DNA of 39,711 bases, taken from IMG/VR virus record IMGVR_UViG_3300038496_000083, positions 1 through 39,711 of that record. One strand, given 5' to 3'. The notes beneath the pieces are model-generated. The model did not search any database. It saw only the letters and a list, made by a program, of their open reading frames with translations, and was not told the origin of the DNA. The DNA comes from a virus. The translations under genes and the position numbers were made by a program. Positions 12,357-22,236 of this stretch are shown in pieces; position 1 is the first letter of the stretch; every line of letters begins with the position of its first letter.

Positions 12357-15300
12357 CTATTCCTGCTCAAAGAGTTGGAAGTAGTATTGCATAGTTTCCG
12401 CATCGATTGCTCCTTCATCTTTCAGTTCCTTAAGTATCTTAGCCTCTTGTGGGTCTAAACCTCCAGTTAGAATGTTACCATAGTATTCAGCCATGAATAC
12501 GGCACGTACTTGTTTGTTACGCTCGTATTTCAATCTGTTGATTATAGGTTCCTTCTTCTCTTTAGACATTTCAGCCTTAAACCAATTCTTCGCTTTATCC
12601 ATCATCAAAGGTTGTTTTTCGTAAACCTTTGTAAACGTCTCAAGGATTTCCTTGGGAGTTGATTCACCCAATTTGACTTTTCTAGCAGACTTTTTGACTG
12701 CGTCCTCGATAAGGATGCTCTCTCTTTCTGCTGCTGCAACCTCTGGTGAAATTCTTTCCTCAACCTTAGCTATAACGTTGTAAGGGGAACCACTCTTGAT
12801 TACCCTCTTAACCGTAGCTGCTGCAATATTACCTGCTGCCTCGCCTAGGTCAAATGGTTCACCGTCTGGTGTAACTGAGTTACCCAATGCATAAGCAATA
12901 CCCACATATGGGTTAGTACTAGGTGTAGTAATGAATGACTCCATGGCAGATTGAAATCTTAATGGTGATAGACCAGTAAGTTCTCCAAACTTCTTGTAAA
13001 GAGGCTCTACCCTGTCATCAACAATACCTTCATTCTCTGGTGAAATCTTACCTAAATCCCATGATAGTGGATTACCTGTATAGCCATCCATTCCTGTCAT
13101 AGCCATTGTAGCGTCTATTGCAGGGATTCTCTTATGTATTCCAATATCTACTGGGAGTATGTTATACCTCACAGCATCTGTGGCAATCTTAAGCAAGTCA
13201 CCTTTGTACTTGGAACCAGTATAATTAGCCAATGCTACTCTCTGCATGTGCTCCGCAGCGTTAATCATAGGAGTTACAGCCTGAGCCTTCGCCATTCTTA
13301 AGTATCTCCAGTTCCCTTTATCATCTTTGTATCCCAATGGAATGATGAAATAGTTTCTAAGGTCATACTCACTTACCTGCTCAATAGTAGCAAAGTATTT
13401 ATCAGCACGGGTCATTTCTTTAAGTTCCTCGTCATTATCGTCAGTATACTTACCTATCAGGTACATAGAAAGACCTAGTACTGCTGCTGTGGAGTACCCA
13501 ACCACCTGCGCCATTCTAACTACAGTTTCAAGAGGACGTTTCTTAGTGCTCTCAATAGCTGCCCTTGTGCCTTGCGTAGCTGCATTCAAGTAAGGAATAC
13601 CTGAGTTTAGAGTCTTAACAACACGACCACCTTGGTTGAAGTCAGTCAATTCTCTAGCAGAACGTACAGCCTTAGTATAAACTATAGTTTGTTCGGACTC
13701 GGATAGAGTGTTTATGTCACTTACCTTCATCGCCTTTAATTGATTCTTGATACTCTTGTTGAATACTGCAACCCTCATACCTGCCTCAGACGCTAGGTTC
13801 CACCTGTCAACCCACTTCTTAACTAGGTTACGTGTAACCTTGTCTTGGTTCTTTTGACTAACTGCATTGTCGATTGCTCGGTTCAATCTAGTTGTACCTT
13901 TGTATTTACCCTGTAGGGCAAGGTAGTCCATACCTCCACCATACTGTACGTATTTCTGGAAGTCTGAACCTCTAGTAAGAGCACTACCCATGCCTTTAGT
14001 AAGGTCAATCATCAATTTAACACCGTTACTTATAACCTCATTACCATATTCCTTAGAGAACGTCAATGTAAACATGAAATCCCTAGGCATGTTGGTGATG
14101 AAGAAAGCAGGGTTGTTACCAGTAGCTATACTCGTTACAGCAGCCTGACCAGATAACAATGATACAGCCTCCTTAGCATTACTCTTAAGATATTGCTCCT
14201 GAGTATCGGTAAATGCTGCATGGAACTCATCCTCCATGTAAATACGATTGGCTACACCATTCTCATAGTAGTAGATTGGAGAGAAACCTCTAGTGTTTTC
14301 CTTCTCCATCTTGTACTTAGGTTGTCCTTTCTTATTGAACTTTTTAATTTCATCCATACGAACTTTGGACTGTAGACGTGTAAAGTTGTCTACAATCTTT
14401 TGTTCAGCCTTTGTCAGTTTATTTCCTATCTCATTTCTCTTTGCCTTTGCTTTCAAGTCCTCAACAACTGCTGCTTGCTTTTTAAATTCTGCAGCGAACG
14501 TACTGTTCAGCCTGTTTGAGAATACGGCAGCAGCACGGGTAAGTAATGTCCTTTGTAATAGATAATTAGAGTCAGTAATCTGGCTCCCCTCGCTACCCAA
14601 GTTCATACTTTTAATCTGAGGCTTAGATAACGGTGCGCTTTCTCTCTTACGTAGTTCATCAACTAGGAACTCTCCATCCAATGAATCCAAGTACTCTATG
14701 TACTCTGTAGGTTGATAATTCACATCGGCAAACTCTTCATAAGTAGCGTCTGTAATTATACCTTCATTATTCATTTGTTTAAGGATGTCCTTGTACGCTT
14801 GGAAGTAATCGTTGGCTCTATTGCTCAAGTCATTGTAAGCCTCATCTCCAAGTCTTTCCTTCATCTTAGCCAATACATCCCTAGCTGCCACATCAGTCAT
14901 ACCACCTTGGTGACGTACTGGAGGCATTCCTCGGTCTGCACGATTCTCATCCACAGCAATTACCCTTTCTAGGTGTATAATCTGGTCAAGGTCATTTAGC
15001 TGTGTGTTAGTCAGTCCTAGGTAAATCTTATCGTAAAGTTTGTCGTATTCATTCTTAGCGTACGATGATGCACCTGCACCAACCACCATGAAGTCAACGC
15101 TATTCTCGAATCCTGCATTGTTTAGGATTTTCTTAGGTACAAACTGCCTGTCCACGGTTTCAGTCATCGCTTTTTCAATAGCATCTTCCATAGCTGTTAC
15201 ATTCTTATCAAGTTTTCTACCCTTCTTCTGGTCAGCAATGGCTTTATCCCAAGCATCTTGGAAGGTAGTAGCTGCTTGTTCAGCAGTCATACCCCTTGCT

Positions 15301-18300
15301 CTGTTAATATAACCTTTCGCTATAGTCTTTTCCTTATCGGTCTTATATCCTTTTAGAATGTTCTTATCAGAGATATTGTTGTCCACCATCTTCTTAATGT
15401 CATCGAACATATCAAGCAATTCCCTGTTACCCTTGGGAACATTCAAGGCTGAATCGATATCCTTAACTTCGTAACCCTTCTGTTTAAGAAAATCCCTGAT
15501 TTCTTTATTAGTGAACCCTGCGTCCTTTCCTTCTTTGACCAGACCGTCAAGGGTCTTATCCTTCTGGAATCTAGTCTCCATAATCGATATAGGTGCGCTA
15601 TATGAACTCAGACCGTGTGTACGTCCGAGATTTGTACGTATACCCTCTATGTCCCAATTAGATTTACTACCCTTCTTCCTAGTACCTAGTTTGGTTTCCA
15701 ACTCATTAATTAGAGATACTAACTCATCATCCTTTTGTTTTCTGAACTCAGGGATAATATCAACTAAAGGATATGCGCCATCTAAAACCAATACTTCAAT
15801 CTCTTGGTCAGACTCTACGTGGAACCCATAGGATTCGTGGTAGAACTCATCGTCTTTAGGAGTCTCCACAGTCTTAAGGTTACCCTTGGTTCTTATTACT
15901 GTGATGACGTCATGTGTGCCTGCGTCAGAGGTCATTGGCTCCTCTAATGACTTAGCCAATTCCATTACACTACCCACCGTTGGGTATTTAGTTTTTACAC
16001 CCTGACCTAGGATAGATTCCATTGTTGCTTTCCTTTCATTAAAGGTCATGTCGTTGACCATCAGGTTTTGAAGGTCATTCATCATCTTGTCAACGCTCTT
16101 GTACTTAGCAAGTTGCTCTATAGCAGGTTGGTACTTAGTCAGGTCAGCCTTCTTACCTGAGATTTTAAAGGTTCTCCTTAACTGTTTAACCATATCCTCC
16201 GTGGTGTACTCACCATTTGCGTATGACTCTTTAAGGAGTTCTGTAGCGATTATAGTCGAGTTCTTGTTAGATATATGAGATGAAGGAGACATGATTGCAG
16301 GTAGTAGGTACCTGTAACCGTCTTTGCTCTTCCTAGATTCGTTTACAATCTTATTGGCAGCACCCACAGAATCACTTGCCCAGTATCTACCAGTAATAAT
16401 AGGATATCCAACTCCACCTAGGAATTTGAAAGTACCCATAGTACCTGCAAATAACTTATCGGAAAGTGTACTGGACACGTTCTGCCCTTCAATTTCTTTA
16501 AGTGGAAAGTTCTTCCTCACCTTAGTATTAGGATTCACAGGGAACCGTTCTTTCTGCAAAGCATCCATTACCTTACTGTAACGTGTGTTCTGTGCAGGTT
16601 TTACCCTACCAACTTTAACCTTAACGTTCAATGCACTAATGTCACCCTCGGTAATAGTCTCCCCTTTATTAAGTCTCTTGGCGATTACGTTCAATACAGT
16701 AGTAACCTCAGCATCGGTAAATGGTTTCATACCAAAAACCTTAGCCAGTCTCTCAAGCCATTGCTTGATGATTGTCTTCTTAGGAGTTGGCATCTTTTGA
16801 TAGTTGTTCGCAAGGATACCTACCAGTTCAGCTAGTTTCTCTTCACTCTGGATGGCTCCGTCATAGTTTTGGATGAAATCATTCAACCTCTGGTTGAGTT
16901 CTGGTGATAGTGTACCCTCCAAAGCCTTGACCATCTTCTGAGTAATCTCTTGTATCTGAGCGTCATCCTTAATCTTCTCTGTCAATATGGCATGGAAAGC
17001 CTCATGACCAACCGTTGTACCGTCAGCCTTATTCAAGTTAATACCTATTGTTTTAGTTGTAGGATTATAGAATGCTGCTGCGCCCTCATTACCTGCTGCC
17101 TTGTCAAAATCGGAATCGTTTTCAAATACTTGAACTGTTACGTCTGGTGCAATTTCCTGTAATGCAGACATAGCATTAGTGATATTATCCTTTACAGTCT
17201 GTTTAGTTGATTCCACCTTTGCTGAAATAACCTCAGCAAGTGTCTTCGCTTTCTCAGCAGGAGGCATGGCATTAATCTGCTCCTGTCTTGCCAATTTATT
17301 ATTGTATACAATATCCTCGGCTGCTTTACCTTTAACTGTTTGAGTTTTAGAACCATCTAGACTCCTAACGATTACGCTCTTTACGTTACCGTCATTGTCA
17401 CGCTTAATGCTCTTATCTACAACTTGTATAGGTTCACCATTATACTGGATAGTATCATCGACAACGTTCACAGTAGATACGATTGGTTCAATTCCCAATT
17501 TACTCAACTTTGTATCGGTCATCTCATCGATGTTTCCGACCTCAAGGATTCTACCATCAGTAGTCTCAACTACTACGGTCTTACCATCTTGAAGTAAGAC
17601 ACCCTCTACAGGGGCTATAGCTGAACCACCTAGTTCAGAAATAACGACTTGATTGTCAATAGCCTCTCCCACAGTTTTAGGCGTAGTCACTTTTGCCTTA
17701 CCGTCCTTCTTAGGAGTAGCCTCTGTTTTAACGGTCTCTTTATTCTTACCTACTTGAGATATCCATTCTGGTAGTAATCCAATCTTCTGGTCAGCGAAAG
17801 GTCTTTCAGTCACAGATAGGTAACCTTCGTCACCCTTCTTCTTGACTGAGCCATCCTCATTACGCATTTTCTTATTGAAGTTTACCCAAGAGTTTTGACC
17901 CTTGGTTTCAGTAGTCATCGCTCTACGTGCTTTGTCGGAGTACATTCTAGCATGTACATCCCATGCATTCTCTTCACCTATGGCACCAAATGCGTTACCA
18001 CGTTCACCATGACCCACAGCATCGTGTACAAAACGGAATACATCGTTGATAACCAACGGTTTACCGTTAACATCAGTTATACCTGAGTCTTCAAGTAGTG
18101 GATTTTCCGCACGTTGTTCTGCTGTGATTGCTCCATCTCCGAAACCAGAATCGGTTGCGAATACATAAAGGTGCTTGTTCTCTGACAAATCCTTAACCAT
18201 TTCTGCACTATTTGCATATGGTTCCCCTTCACCTTCGTACAACTCAACCTTGTAACCTGCTTTTTCAAGCATATCATATTGTTCCATTGTCTCAGTAGCC

Positions 18301-20129
18301 ATGGCTGTGTAAGCCTCTTTGACTTCTGGGTCATTAGGTGCATGTTCCATTTTATCGTACTCATCGGCAATGTTCTTAGATTGCTCAATGTCAAGTTCGA
18401 TTATCTTCTCCCCTGCATCATTTGTGATACCTTTTTCTTTCTTATACTGTTCTACAACTTGAGGTATGTCATTATTAGTCTCGGTGAATACCTTATCAGG
18501 GTTCCCCTTTATAACCTCCGTACCACTACTTAAGTTGGCAAGTTGCTCATCTATGACTTTACTTCTTGCAATTTCGTCTTGAACCAACGCCTTATCAGTC
18601 CCATCTATCGTCTGCTGCAGTTTATCCTTCTCCTTGATAAGGTTAACCGCCTTTTCTAATTGCGCCTCTGTAAAGGGCTTATTTGAGTTCTTTATAGTTT
18701 GTACGTAATCTTGTGTTTTTTGGAAAATAGCAAGAGACTGTTTAGCGTCATCCATTGTTATAAGACCACTCTTGACATCTCTCATTAAACTCTGCTCCAA
18801 GAATGCCTTTGAGTATGGCATACCTGCTATCTTAATTTGGTCAGTACTAAGTCCATCAGCCAATGGTTGATTAAATACCTCAGATAAATCTGTCCACTTA
18901 GAACCTTCGATAGTTTTGTCTATATACTGCTTTACTTTCTTTTCGTGTAGCATTTTAGGTGCCGTTCCACCTGCCGACATCACACCACCCATCACACCAG
19001 ATACCATGGCTATATCCACCATCTCCAGTAATGCGTCTTGAAATTCCACAGTCTTACCTCTAAATAAGTAATCTGCTGCCTTGTCTGTCAAGTATGTAGC
19101 CTCTTCCGTTAGAATCTCTCCACCAACACCGTATCCTAATTCCTTCCAGAATGAAGTCAATGTTTGCTCTGCTGCCTCTTTTGTAGCCTTAATTGCACCC
19201 TTTCCGAATGCGGATAATATCTTGTCAGCCTGTCCTTTGGTAAACTTCTCGTATACAGCCTCTGCTGCACCAGAAATATAAGCATTCCCTATTGCTGCAC
19301 CAGAAAGGTCATCCCCTTCGGCTTGGATATCTCTTAACTTCGAACCTGCTGCTCCTGCACCAACTGACGCAAGACCTATCACAGGAATCATTGTTTGTAG
19401 TATAGATGGGACTGTTTGTGCAAGTTCCCCTGCCATTCTCTTACCTGCTTGAAGGAAATCACCATTAGCAACGTCTTGACCCATAGTAGTTTCGAACTGC
19501 TCTAGGCTTGCCTCTACTTCTTGAGTCCTTTCTACAAGACCTCTAGCAGCCTTACCTGCACCTTCGGCAATACCAGAACCTGCAACACCTGCCATAAAAG
19601 GATTGACAACTCTATTGATGAAGTCTTCTCTCTCGGCAGGTTCCATTTTGTTTACCATAGCCATTTCCTCGTCACTAGCTACTGCTGTGAACAAGGATTG
19701 GGTGATAAGCGTAGGTATAGATGCAATCCCAGATGCTGCCATCTTGAATCCCATACCTAGTTTCTTGTCTATAAATGATTGATTACGTGGGTCTTTTGGG
19801 TCTTCAAACTTGGCTAAGGTTCCACTTGAAGATGCCGAAACCCCAACTTCCGTTGGTGCCTGTTCTGAATCCAATGTAGTATCTTGAGCCACGTCTTGTC
19901 CAACCAAATCCTCTTGACCTTGGACTGGTTGACTTTCGTCTTTTTTTTTTAATCCTAAATCACTCTTGAATACTTCAAACTCAGGTATATCATAGTGCTG
20001 TGACATTGCGTCACGGAACTTGGATAGTTTAGCATCATCTTGCATATCAGCCTTGAAAGTTTCAAAGTCTGGCATATCAAATTGTGATGTTGCGTTCTCG
20101 TATAGTTTTTGTAGAATTTCTTCGTTCAT
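12357..20129 (-). CDS. Giant internal virion/polyvalent protein, HEAFH metallopeptidase
   Basis: A 2590-residue protein, last of three internal virion genes and in the place of T7 gp16. Residues about 6-58 hold two copies of a Y-x-x-A-x-SQ-x-D-x-P-x-FE-x-FK-x-D motif. Hydrophobic stretches near 130-165, 180-270 and 365-385 suit membrane insertion on ejection. FRFVHDAVGHGERGNAFG at about 698-715 is of a kind found in large phage polyvalent proteins. HEAFH at 1042-1046 is a zinc-metallopeptidase motif. A domain from about 2000 (NPAFFITNMPRDF) to 2330, with one membrane helix near 2210, resembles LPD38. No RNA polymerase or transglycosylase motif was seen. It probably enters the host with the DNA. 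An A10 run lies at codons 60-63. Confidence 0.85.
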   Translation of the reverse strand: MNEEILQKLYENATSQFDMPDFETFKADMQDDAKLSKFRDAMSQHYDIPEFEVFKSDLGLKKKDESQPVQGQEDLVGQDVAQDTTLDSEQAPTEVGVSASSSGTLAKFEDPKDPRNQSFIDKKLGMGFKMAASGIASIPTLITQSLFTAVASDEEMAMVNKMEPAEREDFINRVVNPFMAGVAGSGIAEGAGKAARGLVERTQEVEASLEQFETTMGQDVANGDFLQAGKRMAGELAQTVPSILQTMIPVIGLASVGAGAAGSKLRDIQAEGDDLSGAAIGNAYISGAAEAVYEKFTKGQADKILSAFGKGAIKATKEAAEQTLTSFWKELGYGVGGEILTEEATYLTDKAADYLFRGKTVEFQDALLEMVDIAMVSGVMGGVMSAGGTAPKMLHEKKVKQYIDKTIEGSKWTDLSEVFNQPLADGLSTDQIKIAGMPYSKAFLEQSLMRDVKSGLITMDDAKQSLAIFQKTQDYVQTIKNSNKPFTEAQLEKAVNLIKEKDKLQQTIDGTDKALVQDEIARSKVIDEQLANLSSGTEVIKGNPDKVFTETNNDIPQVVEQYKKEKGITNDAGEKIIELDIEQSKNIADEYDKMEHAPNDPEVKEAYTAMATETMEQYDMLEKAGYKVELYEGEGEPYANSAEMVKDLSENKHLYVFATDSGFGDGAITAEQRAENPLLEDSGITDVNGKPLVINDVFRFVHDAVGHGERGNAFGAIGEENAWDVHARMYSDKARRAMTTETKGQNSWVNFNKKMRNEDGSVKKKGDEGYLSVTERPFADQKIGLLPEWISQVGKNKETVKTEATPKKDGKAKVTTPKTVGEAIDNQVVISELGGSAIAPVEGVLLQDGKTVVVETTDGRILEVGNIDEMTDTKLSKLGIEPIVSTVNVVDDTIQYNGEPIQVVDKSIKRDNDGNVKSVIVRSLDGSKTQTVKGKAAEDIVYNNKLARQEQINAMPPAEKAKTLAEVISAKVESTKQTVKDNITNAMSALQEIAPDVTVQVFENDSDFDKAAGNEGAAAFYNPTTKTIGINLNKADGTTVGHEAFHAILTEKIKDDAQIQEITQKMVKALEGTLSPELNQRLNDFIQNYDGAIQSEEKLAELVGILANNYQKMPTPKKTIIKQWLERLAKVFGMKPFTDAEVTTVLNVIAKRLNKGETITEGDISALNVKVKVGRVKPAQNTRYSKVMDALQKERFPVNPNTKVRKNFPLKEIEGQNVSSTLSDKLFAGTMGTFKFLGGVGYPIITGRYWASDSVGAANKIVNESRKSKDGYRYLLPAIMSPSSHISNKNSTIIATELLKESYANGEYTTEDMVKQLRRTFKISGKKADLTKYQPAIEQLAKYKSVDKMMNDLQNLMVNDMTFNERKATMESILGQGVKTKYPTVGSVMELAKSLEEPMTSDAGTHDVITVIRTKGNLKTVETPKDDEFYHESYGFHVESDQEIEVLVLDGAYPLVDIIPEFRKQKDDELVSLINELETKLGTRKKGSKSNWDIEGIRTNLGRTHGLSSYSAPISIMETRFQKDKTLDGLVKEGKDAGFTNKEIRDFLKQKGYEVKDIDSALNVPKGNRELLDMFDDIKKMVDNNISDKNILKGYKTDKEKTIAKGYINRARGMTAEQAATTFQDAWDKAIADQKKGRKLDKNVTAMEDAIEKAMTETVDRQFVPKKILNNAGFENSVDFMVVGAGASSYAKNEYDKLYDKIYLGLTNTQLNDLDQIIHLERVIAVDENRADRGMPPVRHQGGMTDVAARDVLAKMKERLGDEAYNDLSNRANDYFQAYKDILKQMNNEGIITDATYEEFADVNYQPTEYIEYLDSLDGEFLVDELRKRESAPLSKPQIKSMNLGSEGSQITDSNYLLQRTLLTRAAAVFSNRLNSTFAAEFKKQAAVVEDLKAKAKRNEIGNKLTKAEQKIVDNFTRLQSKVRMDEIKKFNKKGQPKYKMEKENTRGFSPIYYYENGVANRIYMEDEFHAAFTDTQEQYLKSNAKEAVSLLSGQAAVTSIATGNNPAFFITNMPRDFMFTLTFSKEYGNEVISNGVKLMIDLTKGMGSALTRGSDFQKYVQYGGGMDYLALQGKYKGTTRLNRAIDNAVSQKNQDKVTRNLVKKWVDRWNLASEAGMRVAVFNKSIKNQLKAMKVSDINTLSESEQTIVYTKAVRSARELTDFNQGGRVVKTLNSGIPYLNAATQGTRAAIESTKKRPLETVVRMAQVVGYSTAAVLGLSMYLIGKYTDDNDEELKEMTRADKYFATIEQVSEYDLRNYFIIPLGYKDDKGNWRYLRMAKAQAVTPMINAAEHMQRVALANYTGSKYKGDLLKIATDAVRYNILPVDIGIHKRIPAIDATMAMTGMDGYTGNPLSWDLGKISPENEGIVDDRVEPLYKKFGELTGLSPLRFQSAMESFITTPSTNPYVGIAYALGNSVTPDGEPFDLGEAAGNIAAATVKRVIKSGSPYNVIAKVEERISPEVAAAERESILIEDAVKKSARKVKLGESTPKEILETFTKVYEKQPLMMDKAKNWFKAEMSKEKKEPIINRLKYERNKQVRAVFMAEYYGNILTGGLDPQEAKILKELKDEGAIDAETMQYYFQLFEQE

Positions 20130-21583
20130 TAGTATGCTTTTGGTTTGTTCCCGTTAGTTGGCAGTTTACTCTTAAGGAAGTCTTTCATTTCGATTGCGTC
20201 CTTAAATCCTAGCCTTTTGGCTATTTTTCCTGCTGCCATTGCGTCTTTACCTGACAAAGATACGAAAACTGTTTCAGTTTGCAAGCGTGGTGTGTCAGCG
20301 AAGATTGCTTGTATCGCCTCGATAGCTTGTTGTTGTTCAGTTTTATCCTCAATCTGGTCTGGGAACTTACCTTCATACCCTGCATCCTTTAGGTCTGCCT
20401 TATCTTGAGCACTTAAATTCTCAGCCTCAACTTTACGTTTTTGCTGACCTCTATATGATAGGGCACCACTTGAAGGGTTGATGAATACCTCATCTACCTT
20501 CGCATACTTATCGGCTGCATCAAGTTGTACTCCTTGTTGAAGTACGAACCCCACACTACCGTCTACTGTTACAGGTTGCCCAGTAACTGAATCTTTAGCT
20601 AATCCTATATTATCTTCGTAAGAGATTTTAGTCTTGTCTGCAGATGTTCTATCATCCCTAAGTTGTTGTTTCTGCACCTTCTTACCGAATCGAGCCTCAA
20701 CTCTTTTCATCATCTCATCGTGAACCTTTAACCTTTGCTCATCGGTAAAGTCAGTTTCTTGCATGGAACCTTCCATCTGGTTAAGGATGTCAGCCATCAC
20801 AGCATCATCCTCCAGTTGTCCCATAATCATATCAGAGGCAATCTCCTTATTGGTTTCACCTAATTCGCTTTCAGTCACAGCAAATCCTCCTTCTATAGAG
20901 GCTGTGATGTTCTCTCCGAAACTCTTAACAATACCATCGATGTTCTCTGCGATATCAACTTTATCATAAAGGGAACCTTGGATTAGTTCTTTATACGACA
21001 TAACCTTACCAAGGGTAGCGTTACCATCCTTATCGGGTTTATCGTAAAACATAAATTGTAGGTTATCGTTCTTGTCAAGTTGAATGTTAAGGGTACCTTG
21101 GTCGGTAGCCTCAAGAATCTCTTGCCATTTCTTTTCATGTACACCACTAAGTTTACCTTCTGCAAGTTTCTTCTTGTAGTCCTCACCCATCAACTGCATC
21201 TTTTCATATGATTGACGGATGTTCTTAATCGAAGATGTAATCTTACCTAGTCTCTTCTTACCTTCAAGGTCGTTCGGAGTTTGCTCTAGTTGCTTAAAAA
21301 CATCGTAGTATCTGTCACGCAATTTGTGCATTGTCTGTGTAGTGGCATCGTTCAATGTGCGGAACTCAGAATCTTGAAGAACCATAAGGTCTTCATCAAA
21401 TCCATAAGTATCTCTGAACTTCTCGGTCTGAGCAAGTTTCTCCTTACGAAGTACTTCATCCTCTGCCTTCTTCTCACGCCTAAGCGTATCAGCCCTACTG
21501 AGACTCTGGTTCATTATGTCACCAAAGTCAGTCTGTATAGCTTGAGTAGGTGCTGAACCTATAATTGAAGTGTTTTCTGCCAT
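20129..21583 (-). CDS. Internal virion protein, T7 gp15-like by position
   Basis: A 484-residue, highly charged and mostly helical protein. Residues 25-170 are rich in K/E heptad-like patterns (LRREKKAEDEVLRKEKLAQ) suggesting coiled coil. There is no signal peptide or enzyme motif. The C-terminal 80 residues look like a small globular domain (FVSLSGKDAMAAGKIAKRL). It sits between a short Ala/Gln-rich gene and the giant protein gene, the same order as T7 gp14-gp15-gp16, so an ejection-tunnel component is the best guess. Its stop overlaps the giant gene start by one base (TAATG). Sequence similarity to gp15 itself is not claimed. Confidence 0.7.
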   Translation of the reverse strand: MAENTSIIGSAPTQAIQTDFGDIMNQSLSRADTLRREKKAEDEVLRKEKLAQTEKFRDTYGFDEDLMVLQDSEFRTLNDATTQTMHKLRDRYYDVFKQLEQTPNDLEGKKRLGKITSSIKNIRQSYEKMQLMGEDYKKKLAEGKLSGVHEKKWQEILEATDQGTLNIQLDKNDNLQFMFYDKPDKDGNATLGKVMSYKELIQGSLYDKVDIAENIDGIVKSFGENITASIEGGFAVTESELGETNKEIASDMIMGQLEDDAVMADILNQMEGSMQETDFTDEQRLKVHDEMMKRVEARFGKKVQKQQLRDDRTSADKTKISYEDNIGLAKDSVTGQPVTVDGSVGFVLQQGVQLDAADKYAKVDEVFINPSSGALSYRGQQKRKVEAENLSAQDKADLKDAGYEGKFPDQIEDKTEQQQAIEAIQAIFADTPRLQTETVFVSLSGKDAMAAGKIAKRLGFKDAIEMKDFLKSKLPTNGNKPKAY

Positions 21584-21588
21584 TTTTA

Positions 21589-22218
21589 TTAGATTTTCCC
21601 TGTGAATAGAGGTGCGATTATTTCATTATTCCCTGTTAGAGCATTACCAGTTACGGCACCCATTGTCTTGGCTCCAAGTACCTTTCCACCTGCAAGTCCT
21701 TTAGTTGGGTCTCCCATACCTGCAGCCATTCCACCTGCTGCTCCTGCTATATCACCAATTCCTGACCATATATCTTGCTGTGCTGCGTTGGCTTGTGCTT
21801 GCATAGCTTGAAGTTCGGCATTGTCTCTCTGCTCCTGCATTGCTTGAATACGAGCCTCATCTTGCGCAACCTCTCTATCGAGTTGTACTTGTTGTTGGTC
21901 AAGACCTGCACCGATTTGATTAGCGTTGTTATTAGCAGCCTCTTGTACGCTTTGCATACCACCTACAACTCCACGGACACCTCCAGAACGAAGTGCGTCT
22001 GCAGATGTAGCCATACCTCTGGCGTTCTGTTCATTTGCCAAGTCTGCACCTCTGGTGGATATTCTCCTACCTTCGTTTACATTACTTAGTTCTTGTCTCC
22101 TAAACCTAGCCTGAGCCTGTTTGACAGCTTTCGCTCTCTTGGCTCCAGATATAGTCTTAGCGATACCTCCTGCTGCGGAGATACCACCTATAATTGCTGC
22201 TGATGTTGCTAATGCCAA
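21589..22218 (-). CDS. Internal virion protein, T7 gp14-like
   Basis: A 209-residue Ala/Gly/Gln-rich protein with a hydrophobic glycine-rich N-terminus (ATSAAIIGGISAAGGIAK, residues 3-20), a basic stretch, a long helical Gln/Ala region (about 60-155), and a second Gly/Ala hydrophobic segment (IGDIAGAAGGMAAGMG, about 155-170). This is the usual make-up of small podovirus ejection proteins that form the outer-membrane pore at infection. It lies 5 bases before the gp15-position gene and after the inserted homing endonuclease. The start ATG 22218 gives MALATSAA. Confidence 0.75.
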   Translation of the reverse strand: MALATSAAIIGGISAAGGIAKTISGAKRAKAVKQAQARFRRQELSNVNEGRRISTRGADLANEQNARGMATSADALRSGGVRGVVGGMQSVQEAANNNANQIGAGLDQQQVQLDREVAQDEARIQAMQEQRDNAELQAMQAQANAAQQDIWSGIGDIAGAAGGMAAGMGDPTKGLAGGKVLGAKTMGAVTGNALTGNNEIIAPLFTGKI

Positions 22219-22236
22219 TGTCTTATAATTTAAAAG

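Noticed and set aside
13000-20000. Many + strand open frames of 60-106 codons across the giant gene
   Set aside because: They lie opposite a continuous 2590-codon gene with recognisable domains, have no leaders or promoters and read as Ser/Leu/Cys-rich shadow sequence.
12357-20129. Virion RNA polymerase in the giant protein, as in some crAss-like and N4-like phages
   Set aside because: No DxDxD-type catalytic loop or other polymerase motif was found; HEAFH and polyvalent-type regions are seen instead.
20255-20262. TATCTTTG on the - strand inside the 484-aa gene, with CTTG 19 bp upstream
   Set aside because: It encodes ordinary codons (Val-Ser-Leu) mid-gene with no start codon placed after it. 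One chance match in 40 kb of double strand is expected.
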